From an uncultured Acetatifactor sp. (GTDB taxonomy: Bacteria; Bacillota; Clostridia; Lachnospirales; Lachnospiraceae), in contig CAJTSE010000010.1 in the NCBI GenBank assembly GCA_910578815.1, positions 62,001 through 126,000 of the forward strand: a stretch of DNA of 64,000 nucleotides. The letters run 5' to 3'. Under the pieces are notes generated by a model, which saw only the letters and a program-made list of their open reading frames with translations, was not told where the DNA came from and ran no database searches. Position numbers and translations under genes: made by a program. Below are positions 33,340-41,010 of the stretch, piece after piece. Positions within the stretch are counted from its first letter, which is position 1; the number at the start of each line of letters is the position of its first letter.

Positions 33340-33756
33340 TCACCGCCGCGGTTTTTGACGCCGCGCGTTTTCATCCCCATAGAAAGAACCCAGCTTTTTT
33401 AAATTATGATAATAACACTTCAAGCTGTTTTTCGCTTTCACATAGCGGTAAGTGCATATAATGTATGTGAGCAGGCCATATGCAACAATCGAAACCGCAT
33501 ACTTGATCAGCACGCTTTTCGCAAAAGCAAGCAGGTCCATCTTGTAAAGCTCCTGCATAAACACCTCAAAGTCATAAAAAATATACAACGCAAATACAAT
33601 ACCGAATACAATCGTCCCACAGACAACGGACTTCAGGACCTGAATGGCAATATAATCACTGCGAAAATAGTTGCCGATCTTAACATTTCTCCTGCCCTCA
33701 CCGCTTTCATATGAAGCCATTTGCGTCATTAATATCACACGTTCTTCATTCAGCAT
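33340..33756 (-). CDS. Small two-pass membrane protein, unknown
   Basis: This 138-aa protein has a cytoplasmic N-terminus (MLNEERVILMTQMASYESGE), two membrane segments near residues 45-65 (VVCGTIVFGIVFALYIFYDF) and 83-105 (VLIKYAVSIVAYGLLTYII), and a basic tail ending QKPRR. It lies 9 nt after yvyF and 43 nt before the 364-aa membrane protein, clearly cotranscribed. The two neighbouring membrane proteins may work together. No known family is recognised. Confidence 0.75.
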   Translation of the reverse strand: MLNEERVILMTQMASYESGEGRRNVKIGNYFRSDYIAIQVLKSVVCGTIVFGIVFALYIFYDFEVFMQELYKMDLLAFAKSVLIKYAVSIVAYGLLTYIICTYRYVKAKNSLKCYYHNLKKLGSFYGDENARRQKPRR

Positions 33757-33765
33757 AAAATTCTC

Positions 33766-34176
33766 CTATTTCAGGAACCTCATCTTGGCTCCGGCATCCT
33801 CCTTGCTCTGCTTTTTAGGCGCAGGCTTCGGTTTGCCGGCATTCATCACGTCTTTCAAATCCCTGGTCATATTCCCTTTGCATTTTTCACAGAATTTTCC
33901 GCTCCGAATCGGCGCGCCGCAGGATTCGCAGTTTAAGTACATGGGGGAATCCTCGGCAATCTCAAGACGTTCTTCCCGCAGCCACTGACGGATCTGTCCG
34001 GCATCCACCTCACACTCTTCGGCCACCTCGGCAATACCCGCTCCCTTATGCTCACGAATGTATTCCTTTACCTCCTGAAACTTTGCCTCCAGACTGTCCC
34101 TGCAGACAGGGCAGGTGCTGGGTCCTGATACATAGTTAAAGATCCGTCCACAAACTCTGCAATTTCTAATATTCAT
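33766..34176 (-). CDS. yvyF: YvyF/TIGR03826-type flagellar operon zinc-ribbon protein
   Basis: This 136-aa protein starts at ATG 34176, with GGAGG 5 nt upstream. It opens NIRNCRVCGRIFNY followed by TCPVCRDSL, a four-Cys zinc knuckle. A central helix-turn-helix-like stretch (IAEVAEECEVDAGQIRQWLR) and a second CxxC pair (NCESCGAPI, FCEKCKG) follow, then a basic linker tail. This is the layout of the YvyF family encoded next to comFC and the flgM region in Bacillus. It follows comFC here as well, which supports the assignment. The biochemical role is unknown. Confidence 0.85.
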   Translation of the reverse strand: MNIRNCRVCGRIFNYVSGPSTCPVCRDSLEAKFQEVKEYIREHKGAGIAEVAEECEVDAGQIRQWLREERLEIAEDSPMYLNCESCGAPIRSGKFCEKCKGNMTRDLKDVMNAGKPKPAPKKQSKEDAGAKMRFLK

Positions 34177-34205
34177 AGTATCCTCCGTTTTTGCGGCATA
34201 ATTCA

Positions 34206-34937
34206 TTATACACCTGATCCACAGGCCAGAGTGATAAACCTGATTTCCTCTGCACCGGCTGCCTTCAATGCTCTTGCCGCCTCATCAAGGGTCGTGCCGG
34301 TAGTATAAATGTCATCGAAAACAAGAATCCTCTTTAATTTTACATCATTTCGGGGTATATTAAAAGCCCTTTTCAAATTATTTTGACGTTCCTCACGATT
34401 TAATTCTTTTTGGGGTGCCGTATCCCGCACGCGTACCAGCAAGCGGCTATATACAGGAATGCTCATTCTGTCCCCTGCTGCCCTGGCCAGCAGCTCAGCC
34501 TGATTATATCCTCTTACGGCCCGCCTGCGCCTGTGGAGCGGAATAGGGACAATAGCATCCGGCCCCATATCCCGAATAAAATCCCCCAAATACTCTACAA
34601 TCTGCTCTCCGTAAAAATCCGCATATTCCCTTCGTCCTCCGTATTTCAAACGGTATATGGACTCCGCTACGCTGTCATATTCATAAAGCGCCCGGCCACG
34701 ATCAAACAAATGCTCCCTCTCACGGCAGTCCCTGCAATATTCTTCTCCTTCCTCCGTCTTCCTGCCGCAGCGCATACACCATGGCGGCGTCAAAAGCTTC
34801 GGCTTGTCCATACATCCCAGACATATTTTTTCTCCCGCCCGGCTCACAATACCATCGCAGACAGGACACCGCCTTGGATAAAGCGCCTGAAGAACACCGC
34901 TTCCCAGCATTCCGATACCTGCTTTTATTTTTTCCAT
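34206..34937 (-). CDS. comFC: ComFC-type phosphoribosyltransferase-like protein
   Basis: This 243-aa protein has an N-terminal zinc-finger region with four Cys pairs (RCPVCDG, ICLGCMD, WCMRCGR, YCRDC) and a C-terminal PRPP-binding type I phosphoribosyltransferase fold. The fold shows AIVPIPLHRRRRAVRGYNQAELLAR and the PRPP loop ILVFDDIYTTGTTLDEA. ComFC proteins act in natural DNA uptake. The zinc fingers are thought to bind DNA or the ComFA helicase, which is not visible here. It follows recD2 by 45 nt, a pairing of two DNA-processing genes. Confidence 0.92.
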   Translation of the reverse strand: MEKIKAGIGMLGSGVLQALYPRRCPVCDGIVSRAGEKICLGCMDKPKLLTPPWCMRCGRKTEEGEEYCRDCREREHLFDRGRALYEYDSVAESIYRLKYGGRREYADFYGEQIVEYLGDFIRDMGPDAIVPIPLHRRRRAVRGYNQAELLARAAGDRMSIPVYSRLLVRVRDTAPQKELNREERQNNLKRAFNIPRNDVKLKRILVFDDIYTTGTTLDEAARALKAAGAEEIRFITLACGSGV

Positions 34938-34982
34938 ATTATTTCTTTTCCTGCTTCCTTCCCGCAGTTTTTTGTCATTTTC

Positions 34983-37256
34983 TTACCGCAATGAAGAATA
35001 CCCGTCTCGAATCCTCTGATCCAGCGCCGTATACCGCTTGTTTTCACTGATGTTATCTATCATGCCACGGACTGTTCCACTGCTCCCTAATATCGTAACG
35101 CAGTTCTTTGCCCTTGTAATGGCCGTATACAGCAGATTTCTGTTAAACAACATTCTGGTACCGCCCAGCAGCGGCAGAATCACTGCAGGATACTCACTGC
35201 CCTGAGATTTATGAATGGTGATGGCGTATGACAGCTCCAGTTCTTCCAGCAGCGAAAAGGGATAAGTTACCCTGCGCTGCTCGTCATACTCTACCACCAT
35301 ACTTGCAGCGCTTTCATCAATCTTCAAAATCCTGCCCATATCTCCGTTAAAAACTCCCGTTCCTTTCTCTACGGGAATTCCGTATTTGCTGACAATTTCC
35401 CATTCCAGCTGATAATTATTCTTGATCTGCATGACCTTATCCCCTTCCCGATAAAGACCGGAGCCTGTGGGGTGTTCCTTTTTTGCCGGATCCGGAGGAT
35501 TCAGATACTGCTGTAAAATGCCGTTCAGTGTCTCACAGCCCAGACTTCCTTTCCGCATGGGCGTAAGGACTTGAATGTCAAATGGTGTTGCTTTTACATA
35601 TTTGGGTAGCTTTTCTCTGATTAATTGTATCATATGTTTGTATATGACATTAACGTCGTTTCTTTCCAGCAAAAAAAAGTCTTTGGACTTGTTATCTAAT
35701 GCAATTTGCTGCCCGTTATTGATCCTGTGCGCATTGACAATTATGTCGCTTTCTTCTGCCTGTCGAAATATCTTTTCCAGCTCAACCATAGGAAATTGTC
35801 CGCTTTGAATCAAATCCCTCAATACCTGCCCCGGCCCCACACTGGGCAGCTGATTCACATCCCCCACAAGGACCAGCCTTGTCCCTGGCACTACGGCTCT
35901 TAAAAGCGCCTGGAACAGCTGAATATCCACCATAGACATTTCATCAATAATAATAACATCTGTCTCTAAAGGATTTTCTTCGTTCCGCTCAAATCGCACC
36001 TTTCTTGTATCTTCATCGGAAAGTGCACTGTTCAGCTCCAACATTCGATGAATGGTCCTGGCTTCAAACCCCGTAGCTTCAGTCATTCTCTTTGCGGCCC
36101 GCCCGGTTGGCGCCGCCAAAAAAATATCCAAACCCTCCGCTTCAAAATAGCGGATAATCATGTTAATCGTAGTGGTTTTTCCCGTGCCGGGGCCTCCCGA
36201 TAAGATAAGCAGTCCGTTTCGAATGCACTCCATAACCGCCTGAAGCTGCAATTCATTCAGCTCCAGGCCCAGGTCCTTTGCCAAACTTTCCAGCCGCCGT
36301 TTAGCCGCTGCGTTAAAAGAAGGACCCTCAAAGCCGTTCTGCCCTGCCTTTTCAGGCATTACCACAGAATTATCAGCTTCCATGGAAATATTCAACTCCT
36401 TCAGCATCTGCGCACAGCTTAGCTCCGCATAATAATATGATGTCAAAAAAGCACACTCTCCCTTGATTACCAGCTTTTTATCCATCATCAAATTATCCAG
36501 CTGAGGACGGATATTCTCCCTATCCACCTCCAGCAAAGCCTGGGCCCGCTCAAGAAGCACACTCTCCGGCAGATAGCAATGCCCCTCTCCCACCGCCTGC
36601 ATCAGCACATATAAAATACCGCTTCTAATACGATAATCCGAATCCGTATGTATTCCGATTTTACCTGCCAGTTCATCTGCCATGCGGAAGCCCACTCCTG
36701 ATATATCCTCCGCCAGCCTGTATGGGTTTTCCTTCAGTATTCCATAAACCTCCATGCCATAAGTATCATATATTTTTACGGCCAGAGTATTGGAAATACC
36801 AAACTGCTGCAGGTAGACCATGGCATCTCTAAGATCCTTTTTTTCTTCCATCTGCACGGCAATTTCACGGGCCTTACGCTCACTGATGCCTTTAATTTCA
36901 ACCAGCCGCTCAGGTTCCTCTTCGATGATACGGAAGGTGTCATCTCCGAATTTCTTCACAATCCTTGCCGCTAACGCCGCTCCCACACCCTTTACCGCTC
37001 CTGAACCAAGATAGCGCTCCATACCTTCACTGTCCTTGGGCGTCACGGTCTGGTAGCTGTCTATTTTAAATTGAACACCGTATACCGGATGTTCCACATA
37101 GTCTCCCCGGACCGAAATGGTATCACCCTGGGTCAGGCCTCTGCACATACCCACACAGGTGACCTCTTCCCCCTCTGCAATCAGGCTCATAACCGTGTAG
37201 CCGTTCTCCCGATTCTGGAAAACAATATGATCCACATATCCGTCAATGGTTTCCAT
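34983..37256 (-). CDS. recD2: RecD2-type ATP-dependent DNA helicase (YrrC family)
   Basis: The 757-aa protein starts at METIDGYVDHIVFQ (ATG 37256), with GAGAGGAAA upstream. A TTG-started extension (MRGGMRGN) would lie inside the repeat element and is unlikely to be real. N-terminal OB-like and helix-hairpin-helix motifs (VKGVGAALA, IKGISERKA, ISGVGFRMA) distinguish RecD2 from RecD. Walker A GGPGTGKTT is at 354-362. VIIDEMSMVD, GDVNQLPSVGPG, YAITIHKSQGSEYPAV and NRNLLYTAITRAK complete the superfamily 1B helicase core. RecD2 acts in DNA repair and replication-fork maintenance without RecBC. A terminator separates it from the flagellar genes, and a 109-nt element fills its leader. Confidence 0.95.
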   Translation of the reverse strand: METIDGYVDHIVFQNRENGYTVMSLIAEGEEVTCVGMCRGLTQGDTISVRGDYVEHPVYGVQFKIDSYQTVTPKDSEGMERYLGSGAVKGVGAALAARIVKKFGDDTFRIIEEEPERLVEIKGISERKAREIAVQMEEKKDLRDAMVYLQQFGISNTLAVKIYDTYGMEVYGILKENPYRLAEDISGVGFRMADELAGKIGIHTDSDYRIRSGILYVLMQAVGEGHCYLPESVLLERAQALLEVDRENIRPQLDNLMMDKKLVIKGECAFLTSYYYAELSCAQMLKELNISMEADNSVVMPEKAGQNGFEGPSFNAAAKRRLESLAKDLGLELNELQLQAVMECIRNGLLILSGGPGTGKTTTINMIIRYFEAEGLDIFLAAPTGRAAKRMTEATGFEARTIHRMLELNSALSDEDTRKVRFERNEENPLETDVIIIDEMSMVDIQLFQALLRAVVPGTRLVLVGDVNQLPSVGPGQVLRDLIQSGQFPMVELEKIFRQAEESDIIVNAHRINNGQQIALDNKSKDFFLLERNDVNVIYKHMIQLIREKLPKYVKATPFDIQVLTPMRKGSLGCETLNGILQQYLNPPDPAKKEHPTGSGLYREGDKVMQIKNNYQLEWEIVSKYGIPVEKGTGVFNGDMGRILKIDESAASMVVEYDEQRRVTYPFSLLEELELSYAITIHKSQGSEYPAVILPLLGGTRMLFNRNLLYTAITRAKNCVTILGSSGTVRGMIDNISENKRYTALDQRIRDGYSSLR

Positions 37257-37257
37257 A

Positions 37258-37366
37258 TTTCCTCTCATTCCGCCGCGCAAGCGGCATCTGAATCTGCGGG
37301 AACTTTGGGACGCGCAGCGTCACAAATTTCGAGATTGAAAATGACAATTTTCAATCTTCCTCTCCT
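37258..37366 (-). repeat. 109-nt hairpin element, copy 1 (before recD2)
   Basis: This copy is identical in length to, and differs at about nine positions from, the element at 43889-43997. On the minus strand it has three hairpins in order: ATTGAAAAT/ATTTTCAAT (loop TGTC), GACGC/GCGTC (loop TGC) and GCCGC/GCGGC (loop TTGC). It ends in GAGAGGAAA, which is the ribosome site of recD2. The element therefore supplies the whole immediate leader of the gene. Confidence 0.9.
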
Positions 37367-37386
37367 GCCGTTTTCCTGCTCAAAAA

Positions 37387-37408
37387 GGCTGCCTTAATGA
37401 AGGCAGCC
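37387..37408 (-). terminator. Terminator of the mbl-flagellar rod operon
   Basis: A perfect 9-bp stem, GGCTGCCTT and AAGGCAGCC, has a 4-nt loop and is followed on the minus strand by five T. It lies 39 nt beyond the flgJ-like stop codon. Confidence 0.85.
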
Positions 37409-37446
37409 CTAAAAGCCTTTATTTGTTACTCTATTTTTGTATCCGC

Positions 37447-37845
37447 TCACTCCATGCCCGCGGAATTCTCCGTATCCGAAACGGTAACCGTGCCTATACC
37501 ATAATTCCGCTTCATCTGCTCATAAAGCATCTGTGCCAATCCCAGGCCACTCTGCGCCGTGGTCTGCTCCGCTACGGACTGTATCATCTGATCCTTATAA
37601 TAATCCATGATGGTACTGGTATAATTGGAGGTTTCCTCATTCTGAGGTATGGTCTTTAACATACCCTTGTAGAGCTGCTCCACAAAATACGCTTCAAACT
37701 GCTTACAAGCCGCCAGCAGCTCGTCATCCGTGGCCTTGGAGTAGTCCGTGCCGTTCAGCTTATCCTTTAGTTTGGATGCCGACTGATTTGCGGCATTCGC
37801 ATAAGCATCGCTGTACATACCGGTAATATTACTGAAATCCATCAT
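37447..37845 (-). CDS. flgJ: Rod-binding protein, FlgJ N-terminal domain type
   Basis: A protein of about 132 aa from the MMDFSNITG start, with AAAGGA about 10 nt upstream. A longer frame to 37926 encodes an unlikely Ser/Arg-rich leader. The conserved core DDELLAACKQFEAYFVEQLYKGMLKTIP followed by TSTIMDYYKDQMIQSVAEQTTAQSG and LGLAQMLYEQMKR is the rod-binding half of FlgJ. The muramidase half is absent, as in many Firmicutes. It probably assists flagellar rod assembly in the cell wall. It is the last gene of the mbl-flgF-flgG set. Confidence 0.88.
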   Translation of the reverse strand: MMDFSNITGMYSDAYANAANQSASKLKDKLNGTDYSKATDDELLAACKQFEAYFVEQLYKGMLKTIPQNEETSNYTSTIMDYYKDQMIQSVAEQTTAQSGLGLAQMLYEQMKRNYGIGTVTVSDTENSAGME

Positions 37846-38051
37846 CTCTGTGGTTTCCTTTCTGCCTGTTGATTTAACTGATTCTGCGGCGCTGCTTCGC
37901 ACGGGACTCTCGGACCTTTGCAGCATATTCCCTGCTTCTCATTTACGGAGCCGTGCTTCACATGTGCCGTTCCCTTTATCTCGATTCAGGATGAGAAACA
38001 CCTGTTTATGGCGTTTTTCTGTGCAAGATTAAGAATTAATTCTTCTCACGC

Positions 38052-38867
38052 TTATCTCCGTAGGTTATTCGCCTGCTGAAGCATTTCGTCGGAGGCCTGA
38101 ATGGCCTTGGAATTTAACTCGTATGCACGCTGCGCCACAATCATGTTTACCATTTCATCTGCCACCTGCACGTTGGAGCCTTCCAGATATTTCTGTAAAA
38201 CCTTACTTCTCTGCACATTGGGATTGGTGGCCTCGTTAATGGGCTGACCACTGGCTACGGTCTGCTGATAAAGGCTGTCGCCCATCTTATCCAGACCGTT
38301 GGGGTTATTAAACTGAAATAAGCCGATAATCCTTCCTATAGACTGCGGATTCTTCCGTTCGTCCGGATAGCAAAGCTCTCCGTCCTTGGTAACGGTAATT
38401 TTGCTCAATATATAGGTATTATTCAAGATAATGGGCTGGCCGTTGGCATCCAGTACCGGAAGGCCGTCCGAGTTTGCAAGCATGTTTCCGTTGGTGCCCA
38501 GGGTAAACTGCAGGTTACCGTTACGGGTATAGTAAATATTTCCGTCCTCTCCGCGCACCGCAAAGAAGCCTTTACCATCAATGGCAAATGAGGTTTCACT
38601 TTCCGATGCGGTGATGTTGCCCTCCGTAAAAACCGATGAAATTGCAGAATTGCGCGTACCAAGCCCTACCTGCGCACTGGTGGGCTTCTGTGCACCGTTT
38701 GCCGTGGTAGTGCGGGTTTGCAGATTCTGATACAACAAAGTCTTGAATTCATTCACCTGGGTCTTATAACCGGTAGTGTTGACATTCGACAGGTTGTTGG
38801 CTATTGTGTCTAAGTTTGTCTGTTGGGCAATCATGCCGGTTGCCGCCGTCCATAAGCTGCGTACCAT
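38052..38867 (-). CDS. flgG: Flagellar distal rod protein FlgG (FlhP-like)
   Basis: This 271-aa protein begins MVRSLWTAATGMIAQQTNLD followed by TIANNLSNVNTTGYKTQ, the canonical axial-protein N-terminus. The middle D1-like segment SFAIDGKGFFAVRGEDGN and the C-terminus GSNVQVADEMVNMIVAQRAYELN and KAIQASDEMLQQANNLRR are typical FlgG. It is a structural part of the flagellar rod or hook base, exported by the flagellar type III apparatus. The mbl-flhO-flhP order of Bacillus subtilis is conserved, so this corresponds to FlhP there. Confidence 0.92.
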   Translation of the reverse strand: MVRSLWTAATGMIAQQTNLDTIANNLSNVNTTGYKTQVNEFKTLLYQNLQTRTTTANGAQKPTSAQVGLGTRNSAISSVFTEGNITASESETSFAIDGKGFFAVRGEDGNIYYTRNGNLQFTLGTNGNMLANSDGLPVLDANGQPIILNNTYILSKITVTKDGELCYPDERKNPQSIGRIIGLFQFNNPNGLDKMGDSLYQQTVASGQPINEATNPNVQRSKVLQKYLEGSNVQVADEMVNMIVAQRAYELNSKAIQASDEMLQQANNLRR

Positions 38868-38919
38868 TTTACTTCGTTCCTTCCTGTGTTATGTATATAC
38901 AATTTAAAGCTGCCTGCAA

Positions 38920-39696
38920 TTATAGTCTTCCAAGCTGCGAAGCCGCAATTTCAAGAGAACTGTCGTAGGTCTGAATAATTTTCTGATTACTCTCATAAGC
39001 TCTGGTAATGGAAATAAGGTTTACCATCTCCGATACAATCTGCACATTGGCCATTTCCAGATACCCGGACTTAATTTCGGCGTCGCCGTCAATCCGCGTA
39101 GCTCCCTCTACCGGGCGGTAATAAGTTTCCCCATACTTCTCCAGATAATTATAGTCCTCAAAATCCGCCACCTGGATTCGGGCCACATCTACGCCGTTTT
39201 GAGAAATCGTGCCGTCGTTCCTGATCTTAGAGTCAATCAAGGTATTTAACCGGATCCTCCTGTTCTGCGTATCCAGAACATAATCTCCGTCTTCCGTCAC
39301 CAGGTAGCCGTCCTTGTTTAAGGTAAACTGCCCCGCACGGGTATACATGGTAGACGTTTCTCCTGCTTTATTGGTAAACTCAATGGCAAAAAATCCGTCT
39401 CCTGCCAGTGCAAGATCGTAGGTATTACCCGTAACCCTGAAGGAGCCCGGTGTAAAATCCGTATAATTTTCGCCGATCTTAACTCCGGGATTATTATATC
39501 CCAGCCTCTTTACATTTTGAAGCCCGATGGATTCATCCTTGATCTTTACCGCCAGGACATTATCAAAGGACTGACTGGTAGCGCCTTCCTTTTTAAAACC
39601 AACCGTATTGGCATTTGCCAGATTATTGGTCATGGTATCCATCCTGTGCTGTTCATTGATCATACCCGTGTATGCAGTATATAGTCCCTTTAACAT
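38920..39696 (-). CDS. flgF: Flagellar rod protein FlgF-like (FlhO-like)
   Basis: This 258-aa axial protein has the N-terminus MLKGLYTAYTGMINEQHRMD then TMTNNLANANTVGFKKE, a central YDLALAGDGFFAIEF segment, and the C-terminus GYLEMANVQIVSEMVNLISI then TRAYESNQKIIQTYD. It is likely a proximal rod component paired with the FlgG-like protein 52 nt downstream. It starts 9 nt after mbl, indicating cotranscription with the cell-shape gene as in Bacillus (FlhO). Confidence 0.92.
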   Translation of the reverse strand: MLKGLYTAYTGMINEQHRMDTMTNNLANANTVGFKKEGATSQSFDNVLAVKIKDESIGLQNVKRLGYNNPGVKIGENYTDFTPGSFRVTGNTYDLALAGDGFFAIEFTNKAGETSTMYTRAGQFTLNKDGYLVTEDGDYVLDTQNRRIRLNTLIDSKIRNDGTISQNGVDVARIQVADFEDYNYLEKYGETYYRPVEGATRIDGDAEIKSGYLEMANVQIVSEMVNLISITRAYESNQKIIQTYDSSLEIAASQLGRL

Positions 39697-39705
39697 CTGT
39701 ACCTC

Positions 39706-40698
39706 CTAATTTTCCCTGTAGCCTGACAGGAATTCTACATATCTGCCGGTTCCCACCGCCACCGCCGTCATGGGATCCTCGGCAGTCATGGTATTGATTC
39801 CGGTCTTTGCGGAAATAAGCTCCTCCAGACCTCTCAGCAAGCTGCCGCCGCCGGTAAGCACGATCCCTCTGTCGGCAATATCCGCTGCCAGCTCAGGCGG
39901 CGTCTTTTCCAGCACGCTGTGAATGGTCTCAACGATCTGCGCCGTCGTCTCCCGCAGCGCTTCCTCGGATTCCTCGGAGGATACCTTCACCGTTTTGGGA
40001 AGACCGGTAACCAGATTACGGCCTCTCACGTCCATATAGTCAACCTCGGTTCTGGGGTAAGCGGAGCCGATCTTGATTTTCAGGTCCTCAGCCGTCCTTT
40101 CACCGATTAAAAGATTATGCTTTTTCCGCATGTATCGAACAATGGCTTCGTCAAAATCGTCTCCCGCAATCTTGATGGAAGCACTGACAACCGTACCTCC
40201 CAGCGAAATAACCGCAATGTCGGAGGTGCCGCCGCCTATATCAACAATCATATTCCCGCAGGGCTTGGAAATATCAATGCCGGCTCCGATTGCCGCCGCT
40301 ATGGGCTCTTCAATGATGGCAACCTCTCTGGCACCCGCCTGATAGGTTGCATCCTCAACCGCTTTCTTTTCCACTTCCGTAACACCGCTGGGAACACAGA
40401 CGGCAATGCGGGGCTTCCTGAAAGTCCTTCTGCCCAGCGCCTTCTGAATAAAATATTTCATCATTTTCTCGGTAACGGTGTAATCAGAAATTACTCCCTG
40501 ACGCAGGGGACGTACCGCCACAATATTGCCGGGAGTTCTCCCCAGCATCAGGCGTGCATCCTCACCGATTGCTTTAATCTTGTTGGTATCTCTATCAAAT
40601 GCTACAACGGAAGGCTCCTTTAAAACAACGCCCTTTCCTCTGATGTATACTAAAATGCTGGCCGTACCCAAGTCAATACCAATATCCGTACACTGCAT
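39706..40698 (-). CDS. mbl: MreB-family cell-shape actin homologue Mbl
   Basis: This 330-aa actin-like ATPase starts TDIGIDLGTASILVYIRGKG (phosphate-1 loop). Further actin-fold motifs are RPLRQGVISDY, IAVCVPSGVTEVEKKAV, NMIVDIGGGTSDIAVISLGG (phosphate-2) and GIVLTGGGSLLRGL (adenosine loop). It forms membrane-associated filaments that direct lateral wall synthesis. The downstream flgF-flgG pair points to Mbl rather than the mreBCD-linked MreB. No spoIIID is seen upstream, where uvrA lies instead. Confidence 0.93.
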   Translation of the reverse strand: MQCTDIGIDLGTASILVYIRGKGVVLKEPSVVAFDRDTNKIKAIGEDARLMLGRTPGNIVAVRPLRQGVISDYTVTEKMMKYFIQKALGRRTFRKPRIAVCVPSGVTEVEKKAVEDATYQAGAREVAIIEEPIAAAIGAGIDISKPCGNMIVDIGGGTSDIAVISLGGTVVSASIKIAGDDFDEAIVRYMRKKHNLLIGERTAEDLKIKIGSAYPRTEVDYMDVRGRNLVTGLPKTVKVSSEESEEALRETTAQIVETIHSVLEKTPPELAADIADRGIVLTGGGSLLRGLEELISAKTGINTMTAEDPMTAVAVGTGRYVEFLSGYREN

Positions 40699-40759
40699 AT
40701 AATATGTGCCCCTTTCTAAAATGAACTCCGATCATTCAGTGCGTAGTCATACAGTTTCT

Positions 40760-40810
40760 ATTATAACCGAAATTCATTCATTTTCATAGAGGTTAATGAA
40801 AATTTTTCAT
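40760..40810 (-). promoter_or_regulatory. Possible mbl promoter with upstream palindrome
   Basis: On the minus strand a perfect TATAAT (40765-40760) lies about 60 nt before the mbl start. The expected -35 position (TATGAA) matches poorly. A near-palindrome, ATGAAAAATTTTCAT (40810-40796), lies directly upstream and its ATGAAAA motif recurs around the -35, so an activator site may replace the -35. Confidence 0.4.
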
Positions 40811-40853
40811 AGGGGCTATAAAATGATCAAATTCAGGGTAACTGTAGCGAAAA

Positions 40854-40903
40854 CACGGATGCAGCGACCGGCAGATTCCTCCCGCCTGTTTTGTGCATCC
40901 GTG
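40854..40903 (-). terminator. Likely terminator after uvrA
   Basis: On the minus strand CACGGATGCA and TGCATCCGTG form a perfect 10-bp stem around about 30 nt, which itself can fold via GGC and GCC arms, followed by TTTTC. It lies 108 nt past the uvrA stop. The rest of 40904-41010 shows no feature. Confidence 0.55.
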
Positions 40904-41010
40904 CCCTCATGCCTATATACATCCATGTCAAACCGATTTCCGCCATATACGTACCATTCCAGCAAACTTAAACCATACGTTATGTTTATCGGCTGTACCT
41001 TCTGATTCCT

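Noticed and set aside
37257..37280. TTG-initiated extension MRGGMRGN of RecD2 (and the same before UvrA at 43888-43911)
   Set aside because: The same octapeptide arises in both genes only because both leaders are the same 109-nt element. Family members start at the internal ATG, and GAGAGGAAA fits as ribosome site for that ATG.
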